The position numbers and the translations under genes are program-made. A stretch of DNA of 64,000 nt from Zeus faber. Lineage: Eukaryota > Chordata > Actinopteri > Zeiformes > Zeidae. Position 1 is the stretch's first letter. Every line of letters starts with the position of its first letter. The DNA lies in contig OY482849.1 of the NCBI GenBank assembly GCA_960531495.1, positions 34,688,736 to 34,752,735 on the forward strand, read 5' to 3'. Positions 16,201-25,840 of the stretch are shown here, piece after piece. The notes under the pieces are model-generated. The model was given only the letters and a program-made list of their open reading frames with translations. It was not told where the DNA came from and ran no database searches.

Positions 16201-17420
16201 CTGTGGTGAAGTTTGAGGGACATGACTAAAAGAGGAAAAAGAGAACGACACAGAGAACTACACAAAAGACGCCAATACACCTGTCCTACAATGCCATTGT
16301 AAAAAAGTTAAAATAATAATAATAAAAAGAATTAAAAACAAAAACAAACTGTAGTTCTTTAATTACCATGGATTCCAGTCTGGTGAGACATCTTTTGGCC
16401 GTCAGTTTCACCGCTTGACGATGCTCCGGTGCGACACAGACCCTGCTCCGTCCTCTCTCTTGTGGCTCAGCAGGCAGCCTCCCCACTGACAGCAGGCAGA
16501 TGGACCCACACGCCAGAGCCACATAAATGCCTGAAGGGTGACTTGGGAGATCACTAACACTTGAAATGTGATCTACGGAACTGTGGCTGATGAGTAATAA
16601 CCTGCCTGTCAGTGGATATGCCACCGTGACTACTGATCTAAATTTCTTTGCGTATCAATGACCACAAACTTGAAGGGAGTCTCTCCAAAAGGTGCATTCG
16701 AGTTCACAGAAGCTGGAGGGACAAACCTGGTGACATCACTGCTTCGGGAAATGTGCTCAGGGGTTTACCGTGCCACCAAATATATTACATTAATTTGTAT
16801 AGTGCGCACTATCAACTCACACTTGGCCACTTGGTCACAGAAATGTGATACCGATACCTGCTTCATTTCCACATTAGATGAAGAAGCAATTCATTTGATT
16901 TTATACAATGATGTAAACTAATTGCAATACACTGTTATTATTATAACAGACAGACACTCTAGGAATGCCTGGGTGTAGTCTGAAACAGTTTAAAGTGTCC
17001 AACCAATGTCTAATATTAATTTTATGCCAAAGTGCAAATAACATGTGCTCCAGCAAAGTTACTGTTGGAATCTACAGATCGCCCTTTGTTCTATAGGGAA
17101 AAAATAAAATTGGGATTCATGATCAATAAAGATTAAATTGCTGTTGACTACTAACAAAGCAAAGTAATACAGGTGGTGCTTTCTCAACATGCCCTTACGG
17201 TAGGTATACAGAAGGTTTACAACAAGATAGCAAAAGTAGGAAAAGGGCATTAGAACAGTAACAGGCGCAACATATGTACAGGCTATTTCAAGAACTTACC
17301 CCCCCGCCCCACACACACACAATTTCTCCATCACTAACGCACACAGACACAGTCTCACACACATGGTGAGAGAAAGATAAGTGTGTTACCTGTGAGGTTA
17401 CCGGTGATGGGATCATCCAT
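13228..17420 (-). CDS. twf2: Twinfilin-2, 9 exons
   Basis: Twinfilin has two ADF-homology domains; it sequesters G-actin, caps barbed ends and binds capping protein. Exons in transcription order: 17390-17420, 15523-15600, 15246-15424, 15032-15127, 14853-14957, 14312-14437, 13939-14089, 13659-13780, 13228-13395. All are GT-AG, sum 1,056 nt, 351 aa. Signature text: [40 protein letters not shown] (ADF-H1), [44 protein letters not shown] (ADF-H2), then the tail [26 protein letters not shown] and the GENG ending match TWF2 rather than TWF1. The first exon ([10 protein letters not shown]) was placed by phase and donor consensus alone and does not resemble the mammalian MAHQTG start, so it is less certain. 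The long first intron contains an unexplained ORF (16,286-16,624). It lies downstream of wdr82 on the same strand, as in the human 3p21.2 order. Confidence 0.93.
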
Positions 17421-18486
17421 TATTTATTTGGCGGTGAGTACACAACCCAAGCAGTTATACATTATTCACTAGATGCCTCCTCTACTACAAGACAACTTTA
17501 ATGTGGCGCAACAAAAACAAAAAAACAATTCACCATTCCGTTATAATCTCTGTCTCTCTCTTCCGCTCATGAAGGAATTTACTGATGATTGAACCTCGTT
17601 TGGCATAAGACAACCTGTCTAGGGGTAGGACTGGAAGAGCGACCATTCCTTCATTCCGTTATTATATAAAAGGAACAAGCTCCCAAGGCTTGGTAAGATA
17701 GATTATTTTCTTGAAGTGGAAACCCATGTTGAGTGGATTACGCAGCAAAAGGCAACTTTCTTTTGCCCACAACATCCTGGTTTATACTCCTCTTCCTTCT
17801 AAGACAGTCAAATTATTTTCTTGTAAGTTTTCCTTCTTCTGATCAGATTCATTTTATTTTGGTTACTTGAGGTGGTGTGGATATTTGTGTTTCTTTTTTG
17901 TGAATTGACCACAACCAGCTATGCTGGTTCATCAAATTCACCTTGGCTGCCTTTCATTTCTTAAGTCTGCCCAAATAGTTGCATTTGTGTCAGGAAAGGC
18001 GGACTCTGCCACCAAAAACAAAGCCATATGAGGAGGAAATACATAATGTAAATACATTGAATGGCTGTTTCTTAAAAAGCGCCAGCCAAACATATATCAT
18101 ATATGGTATTTTAATTTTACCCGACCATGTAAATGGATCAAAAACAAACAAAAACGCACATTTATACAATGTAAAGTATATCCCTCTTTTTAAATAATAA
18201 ACCTTGTGCAATAGGAAAGAAAAAAACACAACTTTTTCTTTAATATATGACACAATTTAATACCTGCATATACTTTTACAAGCACAAGTTGCAAGTAGTA
18301 TAAATAGTATAAAAAATAAATGTACAGAAAGATTACCGGGATATAAACCATTTTTGGTTTATATATATATATAAAAACAGTGATAAAGGCGCAGGCAAAC
18401 AACTGACTACGCTCTTTTAAAACACACTTGGTATGAAAGTTCCACAGCACTGTGGCTGTATTATCAGTCATCATTGCGACAGTGAT
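17421..18486. other. Intergenic interval between wdr82 3' end and twf2 5' end
   Basis: AT-rich, with CA-rich patches and a short (TA)n at 18,361-18,373. It holds the twf2 promoter and wdr82 3' UTR by position. No other gene was recognised. Confidence 0.5.
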
Positions 18487-20997
18487 TTATAAGTCATCAA
18501 CACATGGCAGCCAGAATGTCTGTTAAAAAGGAGAAAAAAATATTTTTTATTAGCTCATATGTCATTCAAGTAAGTTATCGTATTACAGTCACTCTATAGT
18601 CGACATTAGAAAAATAAGTTGTACAGGTGTGGTAGTGGATCTTACCATGTTGGAACAGGCACTGGCAAATGTCAGGTATCTTGGGTTAAACTGCAGCGTG
18701 TTGATCGGTCCTGTGTGTTTCCCATCCAGCACGGCCACCTTCATTCCATTCTCAGTGCTCCAGAAATGGATTCTCCCATCCTCAGAGCCTACACATCATT
18801 AAGAAGGACTGCGGTGTTAAGATATTTCAACCAATTTTGTGACTTTGCTATAAATCGTCTTTATTTAAGAGAAAACCCATATTGACTTGGAAGCTGAACT
18901 ACTTACCGATCATGACAAACTGAGAGTCTGGAGTGAAGCAAGCCTCCAGAGGAATGCCTTTGCTATTGTTATAACCCTTAAATAAGCAAAGACATGTTCA
19001 TTATTTACATTATAATATCATGGAACTGCATTTACTGTAGGTATTACTGATACGATATAGGTCTCTAGGTTTCTTACTGAGAAGGTGTGCAGCACTGATC
19101 CATTGAAAGAATTAAGGATCCGGATCGCACCTCCATTGGTGGAGATGAGAATTTGCTTTCCATCTTTACTGAATTTCAGTCCCGTCCACTCACATACACG
19201 ACTAAACCTTGTCTCAAAGGATGCAAAAGGTCCCTTTTTTACAATAAAAGGAAAAGTAGATTAGAATTCAAGTTTACAAGACTGAGCTTATACTAAAAAA
19301 ACATTTCAAAATCAATATGATAAATACCTTGTCAAAAGCTCGGAGGTCGTATAATTTAATTGTTTGTGAGTCGACCCCGGCAGCAAATATCATCCCGTCA
19401 TTATCAAAAGAACACACAGGCTTCCCAAGTGGATTAGTCAAACCCTGAAAAACACACACATGATCATTTTAAAAGTACAGCTCAAGTAGTACGCGAGGGC
19501 TCAAAATTGCGAGCGCTTGGCTGCATATGCTACCGAAATTGAATCTTTTGGACCTCAAGTCCAAAAGATTCAATCCAGTCAAATGTCATCCAGTCAAATG
19601 TCCCTTTTTCTGTACATTCGCTAGTTAGTACACTCATTATGTGCCTTGTGAGCTGCCAAGAGACCATTCTAACCTATCAAATGTGAGCTTGACGTCCTTA
19701 CCTTTAATGCTGGTTTTAGATTAATTAATATAAGCCTTCAATTACGTAACACAGAGAGCTTAACTAATGATACCTGAAGATAAAAGTTTATGATCAATTT
19801 ATTAGCTGGCTTTATCGAACGCTAAAAAGATTAAGCGAATGATTACGGAATTTCTTAGGAACTGTAAAAAATGTACACTGTAAAAGTACAATGTAATAGC
19901 AAATTTGCCTCCTACCCTGTGTGTGTTCTTGTATAACATAACACAACATGGAAAGCTACTGCTGATAGAAAACACAATAATTGATACTTGTGATAGGAAA
20001 CGTAATAATTATATGCTTGATATAAAAACAGATCATAGTTTAAATGTATTAAGTCCCATAGCCGGTGCCAGATTGTGTGACAACACAAAAAGGATATTCT
20101 TGGGCTTACGTGTGGATGCGTATGGCGTTCCTCGAAATTTCCTGAACATAATGATCCCACAACATCCTAGTTTGTTTAATGTCAAACTTGTGTCACAAAG
20201 CAACGTTAGGCATGCTCCATAAAAAGCTCCCTTTGACAGTCTGTTGGTAAGCGGTTCTACTGAGTTGTGTGCAAAGTCAGATCGTCTCTGCTGTTTGCAA
20301 ACTTTTTACTTATACAACACATCTGTTTTATTGCGGGCGGAATAAGAACAGTTCCACAAAAGTTTTGGCGTCACAAACAGGATCGCTAACTGTTTTTTTC
20401 CCTTTCAGACCTCTGAATTCCGAAGTCCGTAAGGCGAGGGTCTAGCTGCAAACTTAGCTGAGTGAGTTGAGAAAACGGCCTGTACTTTTGTAATGATAAC
20501 CAATGTTCTTCCGGTGCAGGTTATCAAAAGGTAATATTATGTTAAGCATCTTGATCTTAACATACTGAGTAGGCTTAGTTTGATGATCAATGTATTTTAG
20601 ACTTTTTTTTTTTTAGACAATTATTGTTTTCTGTTATGCTGCCACTGAAAACTTCTACCCTGATGATATTTAAATTATTTTGGCTTCAGAACATCCTTCA
20701 TCTGGTCAGGATCATGTTGGTCCTTCCTGTGTCCTCGGCGCAGTGTGGGCGGGGGTTCTCCACACAAAAGTGCATCAAGTCGGCCATCAGATCTGCATTA
20801 AACCCCAACACCATTGAAGATCTGATTTGAATCAGTGTGGAGGGTTCTCCTCTGGAGACGTTCAATGCCTTGTCTCAGTGAAGAGATTGATGGAAGAGGG
20901 ACAGAGAGCCAGGAGACCAAGTTTTAAATCATGGCCCCAGGATATTGCATAAAGCGTAAATTATATATATTGCGTATATTATTTTTATTAAAAAATC

Positions 20998-21066
<69 letters not shown>

Positions 21067-23909
21067 TAAAAATCAACATATATTGTTGGTGCTCCTTACA
21101 TTTTGGTGAGAGCTCCTAAATTTATGCTGGTGCGCCTTACTTTTTGAGGGAGCACCAGTGCTACCTAGTCAAAAAGTTAATTTCAAGCTCTGTGAGTCTC
21201 GAGGGCGAGGGCAATATGTCTTCATGTATGTTCATTTTGGGGGCCTTAATACAGCACATCATTGATCCAGAACTATGTCCCCACTTAGTCTGGGTAGAGA
21301 GCACAGTAAAATTGTAAATTCCTCAACTACTCACATGACAATTTGGAGAGCGCAAATCCCAGATCCTGATGGTCTTATCCATAGAACCCGAGATGAAAGT
21401 ATCGTCCACTGGTGACATGGAAAGAGCAACTACCCTGAAAATATGTCAATACAGCCCAAAATCACCCTAAGTATCTAAATAATCTTCTGATAAAATATCA
21501 ACCCTAAGTACTTAAAAAATTATACACAAGCTGCATCTTTACCTAGAAAATGTTCCTATAAAATATTGGAACAGTCCAAAGTCATTTAAAAGTTCTTAAT
21601 GCTTACATTACATTGTCATAAATTACACATGACTGATATGATTAATTATATTAATAAGATCCTTTCCATTGACTTCTTGTAAGGTGAAAGCCAACCTTTG
21701 GACGAATTCCTTCCTGAAGCAATTAGTTGGGATATAATAGACTAAGGAAATTCTGAAAAATAGGCCTCCTCTTAATAGTACTGAATTATATTCAGCAAGA
21801 TTCATTCCCTTCAGGAGAAAATACTTTTTGATTAATACATTTTGATGTTAGGTCATATTATATGCATCATTTGGATAACATCTGCTCACCTTGCAGTGTG
21901 TCCAGGGAAATAGCGTATGTACTTGTTGTCAGTCAGAGACAGGTACCGAATAGTGTCTGTAAAACAAAGATATCAACAAAACTTGACACATGACTGCATT
22001 CTTTAGTACTGCCTTTGCTTGAGCGGACGACTTTGTTCGATAATCTTAAAACTGAGACATTACCATCCAGTTTATTGGAACTGTAGACCACGGTGCTGGA
22101 ATCTCCATGCGTGTAACGGATCAGGTCCACTCCGTACTTTTTACTGTAGAGGGTCCGAGCTGGTCTGAGAGAAGAGAAACACACCATTTGACTCTCTCTC
22201 TTTCCCATCAATTACTCAGCCTCTCTCTTTTTCCACATGTCTATCTCTTCCCCATCTCTTTCCTATATGCAGCTCTCTTTCCCATCTTCATCTTTCTCCC
22301 TCCCATCTCTCTCTTTCCCATGTCTATTTCTCTTTCCTGTCTCCATTTCTCTTTCCCATCTCTAGCTCTCTCTCTCTCATGTTTATCTTTCCCTTACCCA
22401 TCTCTCCCTTTCCCATCTCTGTATTCCCCATCTCTATTTCCCATCTCGCTCTCTCTTTTCCATCTCTATATTTCTCCACCTCTTTCCAATCCCTCTCTTA
22501 AATGTACTCTTTTTTTAACTTTATTATGACATTGTATTTTACTGATTTACTGATCTAAAATAACATATTGATAATCGAACAGTATCTAACATAACATAAT
22601 CGAACAGTATCTAACATAACCAAAATCGAACAGTATCTAACATAATAATCTAACAGTATCTAACATAACATAATAATCGAACAGTATCTAACATAATAAT
22701 CTAACAGTATCTAACATAACATAATAATCGAACAGTATCTAACATAACCAAAATCTAACAGTATCTAACATAACATAATAATAATGTAACAGTATCTAAC
22801 ATTACAGAGAGACTTAGAGAAGAGGAATGAAAGTCAGCAGGAGTAAGACACAATACATGTGCCTGAATGGGAGGGAGGGCAACGAAAAGCTGAGAATGCA
22901 AGGAGTGGAGGTGGAGAAGGTGGATGAGTTCAAGTACTTGGGGTCGACCATCCAAAGCAGCGGAGAGTGCAGGAGAGAGGTGAAGAAGAGAGTACAGGCA
23001 GGGTGGAGTGGGTGGAGAGAGACTACAGGCAGGGTGGAGTGGGTGGAGAAGAGAGTACAGGCAGGGTGGAGTGGGTGGAGAAGAGTGTCCGGAGTGATCT
23101 GTGACAGAAGGGTTCCAGCCAGAGTGAAGGGGAAGGTGTACAGGACGGTAGTGAGAGCAGCCATGTTGTACAGTTTAGAGGCGGTGGCACCGACTAAAAG
23201 GCAGGTGGATGAAGTGGAGGTGGCAGAGTTGAGGATGTGGAGGTTTTCATTGGGAGGGACAAGGATGGACAGGATTAAGAATGAGGACGTTAGAGGGACA
23301 GCTCAGGTCGGACAGTTCGGTGGAAAAGCGAGAGAGGCCAGATTGAGATGGTTTGGACACGTATGGAGGAGAGATGAGAGTTACATTGGGAGGAGGAGGC
23401 TGAGGGTGGAGCTGCCAGGCAAGAGGAAAAGAGGAAGCCAAGGAGAAGCTTGATGGAGGTGCTGAGGGAGGCCATGCAGGCGGGTGGTGTCAGGGAGGAA
23501 GATGCACAGAACAGGAGGTGCTGGTCGCGGATGATCCGCTGTGGCCACCCCTAACGAGAGCAGCAAAGAAGAAGCTCTAACATCACATAGTAATAATCTA
23601 AGAGAATCCAACACAGCATATTAATAATCTAACAGAACATAGTAATCATCTAACAGAATCTGACATGATAACAATAATAACAATAACGATGATAATAACA
23701 ATAATCTCCACATGGAGGGGCGTGGTGCTTCGGTCTCTCCGCTCTTACTTTCCCTCGCTGATGTCGTACAACACGATGGAGTCGTCGTCGCTGCTGGAAA
23801 TGGCGCCGTCGCCGTTGGGGCTGTAATCCACGCAGTTGACTTTCTGGGAGTTTTCCCGGTAGGTCCTCGCCACCCTGAAGCTCCGCAGCACGCTGTCCGT
23901 GATTTTCAT
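18487..23909 (-). CDS. wdr82: WD-repeat protein 82, 9 exons
   Basis: WDR82 (yeast Swd2 homologue) is a beta-propeller that links SETD1A/B H3K4 methyltransferase to Ser5-phosphorylated RNA polymerase II and also joins the PNUTS-PP1 complex. Exons in order: 23749-23909, 22064-22164, 21890-21956, 21335-21434, 19328-19444, 19078-19233, 18907-18976, 18646-18788, 18487-18519. They sum to 948 nt, 315 aa (human 313). The start is [22 protein letters not shown]-type blocks include [88 protein letters not shown] and [16 protein letters not shown]. The C-terminus FWLPCVDDL carries one residue more than the human FWLPTIDD end. Introns 1 and 4 have been enlarged by repeats. The gene is divergent from rpusd4 (starts 1.9 kb apart). 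Confidence 0.96.
19497..21191 (+). mobile_element. hAT transposon remnant in wdr82 intron 4
   Basis: At 20,705-20,830 the plus strand encodes text ending in the hAT C-terminal dimerisation signature ([15 protein letters not shown] ... IKSAIRSAL ... IEDLI). It is followed by a TGA and then, still in frame, [16 protein letters not shown], so an internal stop breaks the transposase end. Inverted-repeat-like edges AGGGCTCAAAATTGCG (about 19,497) and AATTTCAAGCTCT (about 21,191) suggest the element limits. Only a short part of the transposase survives. No clean 8-bp target duplication was found at these edges. Confidence 0.7.
20999..21061. repeat. (AT)n microsatellite
   Basis: About 30 AT dinucleotides inside the hAT remnant. 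Confidence 0.98.
22190..22500. repeat. Pyrimidine-rich imperfect minisatellite in wdr82 intron 1
   Basis: Recurrent TTTCCCATCTCT-like units, almost purely C/T on the plus strand, so the wdr82 transcript is purine-rich here. It starts about 25 bp upstream of the wdr82 exon 2 acceptor. Confidence 0.9.
22557..22803. repeat. AACAGTATCTAACATA minisatellite, left part
   Basis: At least eight AACAGTATCTAACATA units separated by variable ACATAATAATC/CAAAATC spacers. The related text resumes at 23,577-23,660 on the far side of an RTE insertion. Confidence 0.92.
22804..23576 (+). mobile_element. 5'-truncated RTE-type LINE
   Basis: The plus-strand frame 22,827-23,453 encodes the C-terminal part of an RTE-family polyprotein: [20 protein letters not shown], a thumb/connection region, [20 protein letters not shown], and [19 protein letters not shown]. 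The sequence continues out of frame to the typical fish RTE 3' end (CGCTGTGGCCACCCCTAACG, then AGCAGCAAAGAAGAAG). The RT catalytic core is absent, so this is a 5'-truncated insertion. The segment encoding VQAGWSGWR is locally triplicated (22,990-23,085). Confidence 0.85.
23577..23660. repeat. Minisatellite, right part
   Basis: CTAACAT, AATAATCTAAC and AGAATC units resembling the array left of the RTE copy, consistent with a single array split by insertion. Confidence 0.7.
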
Positions 23910-24125
23910 GGCTGCCCGGGAACCGGCGGACACGAAGGCGTCTCAGACTAGGGGCGGGGGGCTCGGTTGTGTGTGCGTGGAGGAGGAGGAGGAGGAGGAG
24001 GAGGAGAGCTCATTGACACCTGTTCGCGTTGCGCACAGTTTGCGGGCTGTTCCCACGGCTCACGGCGCCATCTTGTTCCCTGGTCCAACTGCTACAGCGG
24101 CACCAGGAAAGTACAGAGACGGCCC

Positions 24126-24213
24126 GCCTTCAAAGTAAAGGTGGCGCGTTTTCGCCTTCAAAGTAAAGGTGGCGCGTTTTCGCCTTCAGACTAAAGGTTG
24201 CGCGTTTTGAAGG
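24126..24213. promoter_or_regulatory. 28-bp unit repeated three times upstream of wdr82
   Basis: The unit CCTTCAAAGTAAAGGTGGCG followed by CGTTTTCG recurs three times, the last copy slightly changed (AGACTAAAGGTTGCGCG). Each unit holds a GGCGCG/TTTTCGCC core similar to E2F-type sites. It lies about 220-300 bp upstream of the wdr82 ATG. The regulatory role is inferred from position and motif only. Confidence 0.5.
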
Positions 24214-25053
24214 TCAAATGGGTTGAATCAGGATTGTTTGGTTACTTTATCCAGCTGTATTACAAAATTATGAGCATAATGCCAAACCACGGAGAAACGA
24301 CATAAGCCACATTACAAAGAAATTAACTATTGGCCAAATATTGTCACAGCTCGACATATTGCATACACAGTGTTAAGGTGGGCATGGATTTCAATAATAA
24401 AAGTTGCTAGTCCTTTTGGGTGAGCACTTGCTTTTAAGGCCAAATACTGAGGTCAAAGAGCCAGCAGATGTCGTTTTGCTCTCATAAAATTATTGCACAA
24501 GTTAATTTAGCTTTTCATGTGTGCAGTGTATCTGTGTAGCCTACACCGAATCATTTAAATGTCATTTAACAAGTTAGCCGCAATAATAATGAATATTAGT
24601 ACTACATGACAACTAAGTCTGAAATAAAGTCTTATGCTCTGTGAAGTGGTCAACAAAGAAAATTTGTTATGTATACTTTAATGCCTTGATAAGTTATGTG
24701 CAGATAATGTAAATCCCTTGTGCTGTGACATTAAGTCACATGAGTCAATGAAAGATTTCATGTTTTGCTCTTTCGCCGCTCAAACAGAGCGTCTCTGGTA
24801 TGAGATTTAAAGCGGCAGCGTTGAGAGGACACTGACTCTACAAGTGGAAGCATGGATTGGACACTGATGATGATTTGTTTTTCTCACTGCACAATCACTC
24901 TTCCCACCCAGATCAAATACCTATCACACACATGGAAATCACGAGTACAGGGCCTATCATACTCTGAAGAAGCAGTCACTATGTGCTTCAATTGAATATG
25001 GTTGATACTGCTGAAATGTTATTTGCTTTTTATTGAAACAAATCACTGAACAC
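24214..25053. other. Intergenic interval between divergent wdr82 and rpusd4
   Basis: AT-rich, with no recognisable gene or repeat family seen. Confidence 0.5.
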
Positions 25054-25133
25054 AGACCCATTAGACCCATTAGACCCATTAGACCCTTTAGACCCATTAG
25101 ACCATTTAGACCCATTAGACCCATTAGACTTAT
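25054..25133. repeat. (ATTAGACCC)n 9-bp minisatellite
   Basis: About nine copies of ATTAGACCC with small variants (CCTTTAGACCC, ATTAGACC). The minus frame reads as a Gly-Leu-Met repeat with no sign of being a gene. Confidence 0.95.
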
Positions 25134-25482
25134 CGACATAGATTCGAATATATGCATTTATTGAAGCACTTTAATACCTGAACGCGAATATCGGAACATC
25201 TAAATGACAACACGACGCCCTCCAACAGGTTGTTATTGTGCACATCATGACGCTGGAACCGTGGGACAGGCCCCGCGTCTCTCCGTGAAGCGGCTGACGT
25301 CACGCTCCACCAGGCGTCGCCGCGTTCTCTACGCGCAACGACCACTGCTGCATTCCAGTGATCTCGGAACTCGGAAACCCAGTGTCCTTCTTGGGATAGG
25401 GCAACGGAACCGCCCTTGCGGGCCTGGGAGCTGGAGCCTGGGTGACACGCGCCAATAACGGTGAGAAAAGCTCCCTCTGGAT

Positions 25483-25533
25483 AGTTTTTTTGTTTTGTTT
25501 TGTTTTGTTTTGTTTTGTTTTGTTTTGTTTTGG
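25483..25533. repeat. (TTTTG)n pentanucleotide microsatellite
   Basis: About ten TTTTG units, in the rpusd4 5' flank. Confidence 0.95.
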
Positions 25534-25840
25534 GGTTTTTTTTAATACAATAATAAGTAACTTCGATTTAACCTGCTCTCCAGCTTTAGTTTCTGCGCAG
25601 ACGATTTCACCAGCTTGCTCAAATAAACAAAAATATAGCGAGGGCGTCGATTTCCCCCCGAATACAGGCAATCTATCTCGGACAGAAGGGCTTCCGCCTC
25701 GGAAAGACCGTTCTCCGAGTTGTCCCGGAATGCAGCATAACACCCGCGGGCAGCCGAGTGACAGGGAACGGACGTGACGACATAGAAACAGGAACTAGCC
25801 GCCTGGCGTCGGCGAGCGGCGCTTGGACGTGGACGCTGCC

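Noticed and set aside
19497..21191. 8-bp target duplication for the hAT remnant
   Set aside because: Sequences beside the proposed edges (GTACGCG and GTGAGTCT) do not match, so boundaries remain approximate.
22557..22803. CRISPR-like regularly spaced repeats
   Set aside because: The genome is eukaryotic; repeats and spacers are both AT-rich and variable, typical of a minisatellite.
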